In this document: positions 27,915 to 36,434 of the stretch, in pieces
How positions within the stretch are numbered: position 1 is the stretch's first letter
Layout of the letters: each line of letters begins with the position of its first letter
From: Streptomyces rimosus subsp. rimosus
GTDB lineage: Bacteria > Actinomycetota > Actinomycetes > Streptomycetales > Streptomycetaceae
DNA length: 64,000 nt
Assembly (NCBI RefSeq): GCF_000720725.1
Contig: NZ_JOCQ01000017.1
Span: 1-64,000 of the forward strand
Direction: 5' to 3'
Notes under the pieces: model-generated
What the model was told of the DNA's origin: nothing
Databases searched by the model: none
Seen by the model: only the letters and a program-made list of their open reading frames with translations
Made by a program: the position numbers and the translations under genes

Positions 27915-28339
27915 GCGGCCGACCCTACCGAGGCCCCCGCAGACCGGCCGTGACCACCCGGGCCGTACGGACCGGCCGATGCGTGCCGCACGGCACCCGG
28001 AAATGGGTGACTTCGCCTTGCGCATATTCATCCGACCGCCATCGGAACGCAACATGAACGGCGTCCGGAAGGGGGTGGTTCACGGCATCCCGTTCGGTAT
28101 TACGGCCGCCGCGTACAGCCGTCGCGACACCCGTACGACCGAAAACGGAAAACCACCGGAGCCGCTTTATTGACACCTTGTCGAACCGCCTTTTCATGAT
28201 CTTTACGGGTCGCCCGTACGGGTGATTCCTGTGCTACTCTTTCGCATGCTGCCCGGTAATGGCCAGCTCGCTTTCCACGGCATTCCAGAACGCCCGGCCC
28301 GACGAAGCAGCTCCACCATGTACATCAAGGGGGATGATT
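27915..28339. other. Divergent intergenic region, AT-enriched
   Basis: About 425 bp between the MmyB-like regulator and the ArsR-like regulator. It is noticeably less GC-rich than the genes and should contain both promoters. No gene or RNA is supported. Confidence 0.55.
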
Positions 28340-29236
28340 GTGCAGCGGATCGTTTTCACGCCGGAAAGCCTTGCGAAGTTACGGCTGGCGCCCCGCCCCG
28401 AGCAGTTCCGGGAGACCCTGTTCGCCCTCGGCATGCTCAGCACCGGCAGCGGCGGCGCCCCGTTCAACGCCTGGCGAAGACGGGTGGGCGCATGGGCCGG
28501 AGCCGGCGGGATCGTCGGACTGGCCCGTACGGTACGCACCTTCCCCGACCTCTACCGCGTCGCCGAAAAGGCCTCCGCCGAGGACGCCTCCGCCCGGACC
28601 GCCACCGCGACGGTGCCCGCCGCTTTCAAACCGCGGCTGCTGAAGGACCTGGAGGCCTTTCACCGGGTCGCGGTGGCGCCCTACTGGTCGCGGATAGCCG
28701 GCCATCTGGAGGCGGACCGCAATGTCCGCGGGCAGATCACGCTGAGCGGCGGCATCGACCAGTTGCTCGGCACCCTGCACCCGGCCATCCGCTGGGAGCC
28801 GCCGGTCCTCGAAGTGCCCGGCGAGGGCGAGGACCTCAAGCTGGAGGATTCCGGACTGCTCCTGGCGCCGGCCTTCTTCCTCTTCTCCCGCGCCCCCGTG
28901 CTCATCGAGCAGCGCGGCGGCCTGCCGCCCCTGCTGTCGTATCCGGTTCCGGTCAAACAGGACTGGAGCGACGAGCCCCAGGGCGCGAGCGCCGGCAGCG
29001 ACCAGGCGCTGCGCGCGCTGGTCGGCCGGACCCGTGCGGCGGTGCTCCAGACGCTGACCCTGACCTGCACCACGACGCAGGTCGGCGAGCGGGTCGGGAT
29101 CTCCACGGCCGCCGCCAGCCAGCACACCGCCGTGCTGCGCGCCGCCGGACTGATCAGCACCCTGCGCACCCTCAACAAGGTCCAGCACACCCTCACCCCC
29201 CTCGGCGGGGCGCTCCTGCGGGGCGAAATGACCTGA
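28340..29236 (+). CDS. ArsR-like winged-helix regulator with a large N-terminal domain; contains a TTA codon
   Basis: 298 residues from GTG 28340; AAGGGGG lies 8-9 bp upstream, and the paralogue at 30188 starts at the equivalent GTG, which decides the start over ATG 28334. The N-terminal 220 residues (FTPESLAKLRLAPRP, RETLFALGMLSTG, LKDLEAFHRVAVAPYWSRI, GTLHPAIRW) belong to a domain common in streptomycete ArsR-like proteins. The C-terminal winged helix is LTLTCTTTQVGERVGISTAAASQHTAVLRAAGLIST. A TTA leucine codon at 28379-28381 should make translation depend on the bldA tRNA. A terminator follows at 29255. Confidence 0.85.
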   Translation: MQRIVFTPESLAKLRLAPRPEQFRETLFALGMLSTGSGGAPFNAWRRRVGAWAGAGGIVGLARTVRTFPDLYRVAEKASAEDASARTATATVPAAFKPRLLKDLEAFHRVAVAPYWSRIAGHLEADRNVRGQITLSGGIDQLLGTLHPAIRWEPPVLEVPGEGEDLKLEDSGLLLAPAFFLFSRAPVLIEQRGGLPPLLSYPVPVKQDWSDEPQGASAGSDQALRALVGRTRAAVLQTLTLTCTTTQVGERVGISTAAASQHTAVLRAAGLISTLRTLNKVQHTLTPLGGALLRGEMT

Positions 29237-29254
29237 TCCGCGGCTGGCGGAAAA

Positions 29255-29281
29255 GGGCCCGGAGGCTAGCATTCCGGGCCC
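29255..29281 (+). terminator. Intrinsic terminator after the ArsR-like gene
   Basis: Nine-bp stem GGGCCCGGA / TCCGGGCCC with a nine-nt loop, starting 18 bp after the stop codon. No T run follows, as is usual in streptomycetes. Confidence 0.75.
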
Positions 29282-29427
29282 ATATCGGGGGTGAAGGTTA
29301 CTGCACCCTCTCCCTGCTGCCAGCATCATGGTGCTTAACGGCCGCCGCATTGTAGTTTTGGTCCGTGGGCCTGGCAGGGCCCCACGCCGACGAAGGCCGG
29401 GGGCCGGATTGTGCGGGTGAATCAGTG

Positions 29428-30147
29428 ATGGGGGGATTCGAGGGTTCTCCTACTCCTTTTGAATATCAGGATTACGCGGTCACACTCGACAACGTGTCGA
29501 AGAGATACCCGGACGCGGACCCGGGTCGTTGCGCTTTGGAGGATCTTTCGCTGGGGGTGCGGAAGGGGCGGTTCTGCGCCGTGATGGGGCCCCCGAAGTC
29601 CGGGAAGACCACCCTGCTGCAATGCATGGCCGGTATCGTCCGCCCGTCCTCCGGAACCGTCCGGTGGGGCGACGCCGAAGCGGATTCGATCGGTGTCGTG
29701 CGCACCGACGACCTCCCGCATTCCGGCTCGTCCGTACGTGACTTCGTCTCCGCGCGGCCGGAGGGCCCGCAGCGCAGCGACCGCGACGTGCGCAACGCCT
29801 GCCGGGTGGCCCGGCTGTGGCCGCGGCGGCGCGATGTCCGGGAACTGACCGCGGTCCAGCTGAAAAAGGCCACGCTGGCCCGCGCGCTCGCCGACTCCCC
29901 CCTTTTACTGCTGGTGGACGAACCGGCTTGCCGGCCGGGGGAAGAGCATTCCCGGGTGCTGGGCGACATCGTGCGCCGGGCCGTACGGACCCTGGAGGTC
30001 ACGGCGGTGATGGCGACGGACGATCCGCTCGCCGCCTCCCGCGCGGACAGTGTCGTCTTCCTGCGGGACGGCCGCCTGGTGGACGCGATGGCGAAGGCAT
30101 CGGTCGACGAGATCACCGACTGTCTGCACTTCCTCGACGAGCGCTGA
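29428..30147 (+). CDS. Degenerate stand-alone ABC ATPase with a TTA codon
   Basis: 239 residues from ATG 29428 (GTG 29425 is equally possible). The Walker A is intact (GPPKSGKT, residues 54-61) and Walker B is LLLLVDEP (D164-E165), but the signature LSGGQ is replaced by LTAVQ (140-144), the Q-loop Gln is missing (VVRTDDLPH), and the switch His is Asp (MATDDPL). It has no permease partner. Such features suggest a non-transport or non-hydrolysing protein. A TTA codon (residue L160, 29905-29907) implies bldA control, like the regulator upstream. It lies between two paralogous ArsR-like genes. Confidence 0.8.
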   Translation: MGGFEGSPTPFEYQDYAVTLDNVSKRYPDADPGRCALEDLSLGVRKGRFCAVMGPPKSGKTTLLQCMAGIVRPSSGTVRWGDAEADSIGVVRTDDLPHSGSSVRDFVSARPEGPQRSDRDVRNACRVARLWPRRRDVRELTAVQLKKATLARALADSPLLLLVDEPACRPGEEHSRVLGDIVRRAVRTLEVTAVMATDDPLAASRADSVVFLRDGRLVDAMAKASVDEITDCLHFLDER

Positions 30148-30187
30148 GACGCGGGCGGCGGGGCCCCGTGCGGGCGTACGGGGCCGG

Positions 30188-30838
30188 TCAGCCGCCGAGC
30201 GCGCCCGCCGGGGCCGGGTGTGCCGGCACCGGCTCGCGGTCGGAGCGGATCGGGTAGAAGAGCATCGGGCCGGGGCGCAGCGGGGTCTGCCGGATGAGCA
30301 CGGTGATCCCGGGTGGGAGGAAGAAGGACGGGGCGATCGTCAGGCCCACCCGGTCCAGGGTCAGGTTGCCGCCCTGGCCCGGGACTTCGAGGCCGGCGGC
30401 GGACCAGAAGACCTTCGGGTGCAGGCTGCCCAGCAGGCCGTCGGCGCCGTGCTCGCGCAGGACGGTCATCCGGGCCGCGCGGTCGCGCTCCAGGCTCCGG
30501 TCGATCTGGTCCCAGTGGGGCGCCACACAGGCGTGGTGGAAGTGCCGCAGCGCCTCGGTCACCCGGTTCACGCGGGCGCCGGCCGGCGCCGCCCCGCCCC
30601 AGTGCTCACGCTGCACCATGCGGTCGATGTCGGGGAACGGGCGGATGACCCCGGCCAGTTCGGTCAGGCGCCGGGCCGGCGGCCGGTGGCCGACCGCCCG
30701 GCGCCAGCGCTCGACGTCCGGTCCCCCGCCGCCCGAGGCGAGCAGTTCCAGGGCGAAGAGGGTTTCCCGGATGGGATCGGCCTCGGGCAGGATGCGGGTT
30801 CTGCGGAGGCTGTCGGTGGTGAAGTGAAGGTGCGGCAC
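30188..30838 (-). CDS. Truncated paralogue of the ArsR-like regulator, no DNA-binding domain
   Basis: 216 residues from GTG 30838 with GGGGGA upstream. It aligns with the N-terminal domain of the protein encoded at 28340 (FTTDSLRRTRILPEADPIRETLFALELLASG, LRHFHHACVAPHWDQIDRSLE, GSLHPKVFW, LTIAPSFFLPPGITVLI) but ends at LFYPIRSDREP and a short Pro/Ala tail, without the winged helix. It may act as a ligand-binding or heterodimer partner that titrates the full-length regulator. It could also be a decayed gene; the domain itself looks intact. Confidence 0.75.
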   Translation of the reverse strand: MPHLHFTTDSLRRTRILPEADPIRETLFALELLASGGGGPDVERWRRAVGHRPPARRLTELAGVIRPFPDIDRMVQREHWGGAAPAGARVNRVTEALRHFHHACVAPHWDQIDRSLERDRAARMTVLREHGADGLLGSLHPKVFWSAAGLEVPGQGGNLTLDRVGLTIAPSFFLPPGITVLIRQTPLRPGPMLFYPIRSDREPVPAHPAPAGALGG

Positions 30839-31021
30839 GGGTCCCCCATGAACTCGGTCAGCGTCGGCACCGCGGTCCCGCGGGGGGAGGGTGAGGGGTG
30901 TCCGGGGGCCGGGGCCGATGCTGTGTTGCCGGTGCGCCGAGGCCGGGAAGTGGACGACCTCAACAGGAACGACGGTACGCGGCGGTCCGGTGGGCAGCAG
31001 TAGAGCCCGTGCCCGTTCGCT

Positions 31022-31039
31022 GGTGCAGTTCTCTGCACC
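31022..31039. promoter_or_regulatory. 18-bp palindrome copy 1 (GGTGCAG-TTCT-CTGCACC)
   Basis: Perfect inverted repeat with seven-bp arms and a four-nt spacer. An identical element, inverted, is present at 31972, and the identity extends to 21 bp (CT before, T after). It lies about 185 bp upstream of the truncated ArsR-like gene in the otherwise empty stretch 30839-31177. A regulator operator is the simplest reading; the identity of the regulator is unknown. Confidence 0.7.
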
Positions 31040-31177
31040 TTGTCCCCGCGCCATGCGGAACCGCCCCCGGGCGCGCCGCAGGGCCCGGCGGCGCCACCCC
31101 CGTCTCACGGTGCGGGGGTGGGCCGGCCGGCCCCGGAGCGTACGGCCGTGCGCGGGTGGCACCTGGCGGGGCCGCCC

Positions 31178-31288
31178 TCAGATGGTGATGATGACGTTGA
31201 TGACCACGGCCACGGCGACGATGGCGGCCACCACCCAGGGCCACATCGGGCGCTCCTGGGACGGCTTCCAACCGGTGGACTCCGGCAT
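31178..31288 (-). CDS. 36-residue single-membrane-span peptide
   Basis: Open frame of 36 codons from ATG 31288 with AGGAG six bp upstream. The N-terminal half is soluble (MPESTGWKPSQERP) and the C-terminal half is one membrane helix (WVVAAIVAVAVVINVIITI) running to the end. It lies between the lipoprotein gene and the truncated ArsR gene, same strand. The strong ribosome site makes it a likely real small gene. The function is unknown. Confidence 0.65.
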   Translation of the reverse strand: MPESTGWKPSQERPMWPWVVAAIVAVAVVINVIITI

Positions 31289-31429
31289 GACTGCTCCTGA
31301 CGCTGGTTCGTACGGTGATGAGGGGTCCGGGCCCCTCGGGTGACGGGGGGCACCCAAGGGGCCCGGCGGTGAGGCTCTGGTGGCACAGGCACTCATGGGG
31401 GGTGCCGCCGCCGAGCCCGGTTCGGAGGT

Positions 31430-31864
31430 CTACTTGTAGTCGTCGCGGTCCAGACAGGTTTTCCGGAGGTCTTCGAGCAGGTCGTTCTGATCGGAGATGT
31501 ATCCGATCACGGTCCGGCTCGAACCCTTCCCCTTGACTTCCGCGGCGCGCATTTTGCGGGCGGTTTCCTTGATGGCCGTACGGAGTTTCTCGTCCGACGC
31601 CTGTCCGGCCATGGAGTCCAGTTCGTCGGCGCGCTGCCGGATTTCCTTCTTCGTCTTCTCCACGTCGTCCGGGAACGGATTGGTGAAGGTCTTGCCCACG
31701 ATCCGCGCGCACAGTTCCACGCGGTTGGCGGTCTTGGTGCTGACGTCCTGGCAGCCGCCGGCACCCATGGTCAGCGCCGCCGCGGTGAGGACCGCGGCCA
31801 CCGCGGCGCCCGTCCGGGTCCGGCGTCGGCCGCCGCCTCCGGCACTCGGTTCCTTCGGTATCAC
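31430..31864 (-). CDS. Putative small lipoprotein
   Basis: 144 residues from GTG 31864 with GGGAGG upstream. Arg-rich start, hydrophobic stretch AAVAAVLTAAALTMGAGG and a Cys (GGCQDV) that fits a lipobox only loosely. The mature part is charged and helical (VEKTKKEIRQRADELDSMAG, KLRTAIKETARKMRAAEVKG) with two more Cys. The first copy of the gene's promoter region contains palindrome copy 2. No known family is evident. Confidence 0.7.
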   Translation of the reverse strand: MIPKEPSAGGGGRRRTRTGAAVAAVLTAAALTMGAGGCQDVSTKTANRVELCARIVGKTFTNPFPDDVEKTKKEIRQRADELDSMAGQASDEKLRTAIKETARKMRAAEVKGKGSSRTVIGYISDQNDLLEDLRKTCLDRDDYK

Positions 31865-31971
31865 CTGCCGGCCTCCCTGTCGTGGTCCAGCGCGGATGGC
31901 GGACCTTTCTGTGATGTCTCCATGCTGCGCCGCCGGGCGCCGCCGCACAGTGGGACAGACTCCCCAATCGA

Positions 31972-31989
31972 GGTGCAGAGAACTGCACC
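31972..31989. promoter_or_regulatory. 18-bp palindrome copy 2 (GGTGCAG-AGAA-CTGCACC)
   Basis: Exact reverse complement of the element at 31022, in the divergent promoter region between the lipoprotein (starts 31864, minus) and the leuC-like gene (starts 32157, plus). Its position allows control of the first gene of the NRPS operon as well as of the lipoprotein. Confidence 0.7.
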
Positions 31990-32156
31990 AGGGCGGCCGT
32001 GCGTACCGCCGGTCCGGGGCCGGTGCCATGGCCCCGGACACTCACGGCCAGGCGTATTTCGCGTCCGCTTAAAGACGTGGTGATCCCGGGTTCCAGGCCG
32101 CAGGCTGGGGACCGGCCGCGAATGCGCGGCCTTTGAGGTGACGGAGGAGAGGTTCC

Positions 32157-33557
32157 ATGGGTTCACCGATGACTCTGGCGGCCAAATTGTGGGAAAGCCA
32201 CGTGGTCAGCTCGCCGCCCGGTGGACCGGACCTCCTGTACATCGATCTGCATCTGACGCATGAGGCGACCTCGCCGCAGGCATTCGACGGCCTGCGGCTG
32301 GCCGGACGGTCCGTACGGCGGCCGGAGCTGACGCTGGCCCTGGAGGACCACAACGTACCGACCAGCCCGCTGGCCGTCGCCGACCCGGTCAGCCGTACGC
32401 AGCTGGAGACGCTGCGCCGCAACTGCGAGACGTACGGCGTCGAGCTGTACTCCCTCGGGCACCGGCGGCAGGGCATCGTCCACGTCGTCGGGCCCGAACT
32501 CGGCCTGGTGCACCCCGGGATGACCGTGGTGTGCGGCGACAGCCACACCTCGACGCACGGCGCCTTCGGGGCGCTGGCCTTCGGCATCGGCACCAGCGAC
32601 GTGGAGCATGTGCTCGCCACCCAGTGCCTGGAGCTGCCGCGCCCGAAGACGATGGCGGTGGACTTCGACGGCGGGCTGCCCCGCGGGGTGGGCGCCAAGG
32701 ACCTGGTGCTGGCCCTGATCGCGGAGATCGGCCCCAACGGCGCGCAGGGGCACATGGTCGAGTACCGCGGCGCGGCCGTGCGGGGCCTGTCCATGGAGTC
32801 CCGGATGACGCTGTGCAACATGAGCATCGAGGCGGGTGCGCGGGCCGGTCTCGTCGCGCCGGACGCGACGACGCTCGCGTACCTCAAGGGCCGGCCGTAC
32901 GCGCCGGACGCCGCCCACTGGGACGCGGCCGCCGCGCACTGGGCGACGCTGCGCAGCGACCCCGGAGCGCGCTTCGACCGCTGCGTACGGATCGATGTCT
33001 CCGCGCTCACCCCGTGGGTGACGTGGGGCACCAACCCGGCCCAGGCGGCCCCCCTCGCCTCCGAGGTGCCCGCTCCGGACGCCTTCGCCGACCCGCTGGA
33101 CCGCGCGTCGGCCCAACGCGCCCTGGGCTACATGGACCTGGTCCCGGGCACGCCGCTCCGCGACATCCCCATCGATGTCGTCTTCCTCGGCTCGTGCACC
33201 AACGGACGGCTGGAGGACCTGCGGGCAGCGGCCTCCGTGCTCCAGGGCCGCAGCGTCGCCGACGGCACCCGCCTGCTCGTCGTCCCCGGCTCCATGGAGG
33301 TCCGCGCGGAGGCCGAGGCGGAGGGACTGCACGAGGTGTTCCTGGCGTCCGGTGCCGAGTGGCGCTCCCCCGGCTGCTCGATGTGCCTGGGCATGAACAC
33401 CGACCGGCTCGTCGGTACGGTGCGCAGCGCGTCCACGTCCAACCGCAACTACGAGGGCCGGCAGGGCGCCACCGCGCGCACCCACCTCGTCTCGCCGGAG
33501 GTGGCCGCCGCGACGGCGGTCACCGGCCGGCTCACCGCCCCCGCCGACCTGGCATGA
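32157..33557 (+). CDS. leuC: Aconitase-family dehydratase large subunit (LeuC-like), pathway copy
   Basis: 466 residues from ATG 32157, GGAGAGG upstream. Large subunit of 3-isopropylmalate dehydratase type, catalysing stereospecific dehydration/rehydration of 2- or 3-hydroxy diacids. The [4Fe-4S] ligands are C347 (LGSCTNGR), C407 and C410 (GCSMCLGMN), and CGDSHTSTHGAFG (126-138) is present. It heads an operon with leuD, an aminotransferase and a TauD oxygenase inside an NRPS cluster, so it is unlikely to be the housekeeping leucine copy; more likely it serves chain extension (homologation) or isomerisation of a precursor acid. No LeuA or LeuB homologue is in the window. Confidence 0.92.
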   Translation: MGSPMTLAAKLWESHVVSSPPGGPDLLYIDLHLTHEATSPQAFDGLRLAGRSVRRPELTLALEDHNVPTSPLAVADPVSRTQLETLRRNCETYGVELYSLGHRRQGIVHVVGPELGLVHPGMTVVCGDSHTSTHGAFGALAFGIGTSDVEHVLATQCLELPRPKTMAVDFDGGLPRGVGAKDLVLALIAEIGPNGAQGHMVEYRGAAVRGLSMESRMTLCNMSIEAGARAGLVAPDATTLAYLKGRPYAPDAAHWDAAAAHWATLRSDPGARFDRCVRIDVSALTPWVTWGTNPAQAAPLASEVPAPDAFADPLDRASAQRALGYMDLVPGTPLRDIPIDVVFLGSCTNGRLEDLRAAASVLQGRSVADGTRLLVVPGSMEVRAEAEAEGLHEVFLASGAEWRSPGCSMCLGMNTDRLVGTVRSASTSNRNYEGRQGATARTHLVSPEVAAATAVTGRLTAPADLA

Positions 33558-34198
33558 GAGGTACCGAGCCCGTGGAACCCTTCACCGAGCACACCGGCAC
33601 CGCGGTGGCCGTGCGCCGCGACGACATCGACACCGACCAGATCCTGCCCGCGGAGTTCTGCAAGCGGGTGGTCAAGTCCGGTTACGCGGACGCACTGTTC
33701 AAGCGCTGGCGGGAGCGGGGTGACTGTGTCATCGACCGGCCCGAGCACCGCGGCGCGACGATCCTGCTGGCCGGCAAGGACTTCGGCATCGGCAGCTCCC
33801 GCGAGCACGCCGTCTGGGCCCTGCGCGACGGCGGCTTCCTGGCCGTGGTGGCCACCGGCTTCGGCGACATCTTCCGGCGCAACGCGCTGAACAACGGGCT
33901 GATCCCGGTCGACCTGCCGGCGCCGGTGGTCGAGGGGCTGATGGACCGGGTGGAGGCCGACCCCGGCTTCCGGCTCACCGTGGACCTGCGGTCCTGCCGG
34001 CTGCGCTGGGCGGACCAGGGCGCCGATTTCGTGATCGACGACCGGGCGCGCCGGATGCTGCTGGAGGGCAAGGACGCCATCGAGCAGACGCTGCTGCGGC
34101 GGGACGCCATCGCCGCGTACGAGGCGCGCCGCGCGCCCTGGATGCCGGCCGTGCCACGGGGCGCGTTCGACGCCGCGTCCGCGACGGCGGCCCGGTGA
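33554..34198 (+). CDS. leuD: Aconitase-family dehydratase small subunit (LeuD-like)
   Basis: 214 residues from ATG 33554, overlapping the leuC stop by 4 bp (ATGA). Swivel-domain protein with DDIDTDQILPAEFCKRV and the substrate-binding loop FGIGSSREHAVWAL, and FRRNALNNGLIPV. It forms the dehydratase with the LeuC-like subunit. Pathway-specific copy by context. The stop overlaps the aminotransferase start. Confidence 0.92.
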   Translation: MRGTEPVEPFTEHTGTAVAVRRDDIDTDQILPAEFCKRVVKSGYADALFKRWRERGDCVIDRPEHRGATILLAGKDFGIGSSREHAVWALRDGGFLAVVATGFGDIFRRNALNNGLIPVDLPAPVVEGLMDRVEADPGFRLTVDLRSCRLRWADQGADFVIDDRARRMLLEGKDAIEQTLLRRDAIAAYEARRAPWMPAVPRGAFDAASATAAR

Positions 34199-35409
34199 TG
34201 GCCGCCGTCGTCCAGGGCGTGCGCGACGCGCTCGGGGCCGCGCGGGTGCGGCAGTTGCCCGGCGGCGGCCTGGCCGGTCTGCTGCGCGAAGGCGTCCCGG
34301 CCGGCACGGTGAACCTCGCGGTGGGCACGCCCGCGTTCCCTGACACGCCCCCGGAGCTGGTGGACGCGGCCTGTGCGGCGCTGCGCGCGGGCGTGCACCA
34401 GTACCAGGACCCGGCCGGTGTGCCGGCCCTGCGCGAGCGGATCGCCGCCGGGCTGCCGGCGGCTCCCGACCCGGACGCCGGGATCACCGTGACGGTGGGC
34501 GGCAGCGAGGGCCTGTGCGTGGCGCTGCTGGCGGCCGTCGATCCCGGTGACGAGGTGATCGTGCTGGAGCCGTGCTACGAGAACTTCCTCAGCGCGGTGG
34601 CGCTGGCCGGCGGCCTGGTGCGTCCCGTACCGCTGCGCGCGCCGGACTGGAGTCTGGACCCGGCGGAGCTGGCCGCCGCCATGGGCCCCCGGACCCGGGC
34701 GATCATCCTCAACAGCCCCAGCAACCCCACCGGACAGGTGCTCGGCCGCCAGGACCTTGCGGTGATCGCCGAGTTGTGCGAGCGGTGGGACGTCACGGTC
34801 GTCTCCGACGAGGTCTACGCCGACTACGTCTACGACGGGCGGCAGCACTGCTCGGTGGCCGAGGTGCCCGGCCTGGCCGAACGCTCCATCGTCGTGGGCA
34901 GCTTCTCCAAGAGCCATGCGATCAGCGGCTGGCGGCTGGGCTTCCTGCGGGCCCCGGCGCGGTGGACGGAGCTGCTGCGCCAGATCCACGTCGCCACGAC
35001 GGCGGGCGCCCCCGCCGCCTTCCAGCACGCCGCGGCTGCCGTGGATCTGCACGGCCCCGGCCGGGAGCAGCGGTCGGCGGCCATGGCCGCACGGCGCGAC
35101 AGCGCGGTGGCCCTGCTGCGCGAGGCCGGTTTCCACTGCGCCGAACCCGCCGGCGGCTGTTACGTCCTGGCGGGCATCGACGGCCTGACCGACGAGCCGA
35201 GCCCGGACTTCGTGCGCACCCTGCTCCAGGAGTCCGGGGTGCTGCTGGCCCCCGCCACCTCGTTCTTCGCCGACCCGCGGCGCGGTGAGCGGCATGTGCG
35301 GGTGGCGTTCAACCGGCCGGCCGAGACCCTCGACACCGCCCGGCGACGCCTGCTCGCCCGTACGCGCGCCGGCCTCCCGCACCGCATTCAGGAAGGTGAA
35401 CGAACGTGA
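34195..35409 (+). CDS. Class I/II PLP aminotransferase
   Basis: 404 residues from GTG 34195 (ATG 34198 next to it). Fold-type I aminotransferase: LNSPSNPTGQ, SDEVYADYVY and the Schiff-base Lys239 in SFSKSHAISGWRLGF. It would convert the 2-oxo acid made with the LeuCD-like dehydratase into an amino acid for the NRPS, or provide it from another 2-oxo acid. It overlaps both neighbours (GTGATG with leuD, GTGA with the oxygenase), so all work in one operon. Confidence 0.92.
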   Translation: MMAAVVQGVRDALGAARVRQLPGGGLAGLLREGVPAGTVNLAVGTPAFPDTPPELVDAACAALRAGVHQYQDPAGVPALRERIAAGLPAAPDPDAGITVTVGGSEGLCVALLAAVDPGDEVIVLEPCYENFLSAVALAGGLVRPVPLRAPDWSLDPAELAAAMGPRTRAIILNSPSNPTGQVLGRQDLAVIAELCERWDVTVVSDEVYADYVYDGRQHCSVAEVPGLAERSIVVGSFSKSHAISGWRLGFLRAPARWTELLRQIHVATTAGAPAAFQHAAAAVDLHGPGREQRSAAMAARRDSAVALLREAGFHCAEPAGGCYVLAGIDGLTDEPSPDFVRTLLQESGVLLAPATSFFADPRRGERHVRVAFNRPAETLDTARRRLLARTRAGLPHRIQEGERT

Positions 35410-36434
35410 CAAGCACGATGGATCTGGTGACCGCGCCCCGGCACGGCGGCCTGGTGCTCGGCATCGAGGCCGCGTCCCCGGGCAGCGCCCTGACCGAGGT
35501 GGGGGCGCGGCACGGCGAGCGCATCCGCGAGGGCGTGATCGAGCACGGTGCGGCCCTGCTCAGCGGGTTCTCCTGGGCCGACTGGCCGGAGCTGGACGCC
35601 TTCGTCAACAGCGTCGTCGGCCGGCCGCTGGACTACACCGAGCGCTCGTCCCCGCGGACGGAGCTGCACCCCGGGGTGTTCACCGCCACCGACCACCCGC
35701 CGACCGAGGAGATCTTCCTCCACACCGAGCAGTCCTACAACCTCAACGTCCCGCGCCACCTGTTCTTCTTCTGCCGCCGGGGGGCGCCCGAGGGCGGGGC
35801 CAACACGCTCGCCGACTGCCGGGCCCTGCACGACGCGCTGCCGCGCCGGATCGCCGACCGCTTCGACGAGGAGGGCTACCTGCTGGTGCGCAACTTCCTC
35901 CCGGGGCTCGGCCTGTCCTGGCAGGACGCGTTCGGTACGAAGGACCGCGCGGAGGTGCAGGCGTACTGCGACGCCAACGCCATCGAGGTGGAGTGGGTGG
36001 ACGAGGACCATCTGCGCACCAGGCAGCGGCGCTGGGCGGTGGCCACGCACCCGGTGACCGGCCGGCGCTCGTGGTTCAACCACCTGACGTTCTTCCACGC
36101 GCGCACGCTGCGCCCCGAGGTGGGCGAGTTCCTGCTGGAGGAGTACGGGCCCTGGGGCATGCCGACCAACACCTTCCACGCCGACGGCTCGGAGATCCCC
36201 GACGAGGTGGTGGCCGGACTCCAGCAGGCGTACCGGGACCACGCGATCGAGGTGACGGCCCGTACCGGCGAGGTGCTGATCGTGGACAACCTCGGCGTGG
36301 CGCACGGCAGGCTGCCGTTCGTGCCGCCCCGTGAGCTGTTCGTGAGCATGTCGGACGCGCTGCCGTGGTCGGCGCTGCGTCCGGTGGAGCAGACCTCCGC
36401 CCCCGCGGGCGGGGTCACGGCGCCGGCCGGATGA
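35406..36434 (+). CDS. TauD/SyrP-like 2-oxoglutarate Fe(II) oxygenase
   Basis: 342 residues from GTG 35406. Iron ligands of the clavaminate-synthase/SyrP branch: H106-T-E108 in IFLHTEQSYNLN (Glu in place of Asp) and distal H300 in NLGVAHGR. Family relatives hydroxylate amino acids tethered to a carrier protein (SyrP at Asp beta-carbon) or free ones. In an operon with leuCD and an aminotransferase it probably tailors the same precursor or an NRPS-bound residue. Confidence 0.9.
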   Translation: MTSTMDLVTAPRHGGLVLGIEAASPGSALTEVGARHGERIREGVIEHGAALLSGFSWADWPELDAFVNSVVGRPLDYTERSSPRTELHPGVFTATDHPPTEEIFLHTEQSYNLNVPRHLFFFCRRGAPEGGANTLADCRALHDALPRRIADRFDEEGYLLVRNFLPGLGLSWQDAFGTKDRAEVQAYCDANAIEVEWVDEDHLRTRQRRWAVATHPVTGRRSWFNHLTFFHARTLRPEVGEFLLEEYGPWGMPTNTFHADGSEIPDEVVAGLQQAYRDHAIEVTARTGEVLIVDNLGVAHGRLPFVPPRELFVSMSDALPWSALRPVEQTSAPAGGVTAPAG

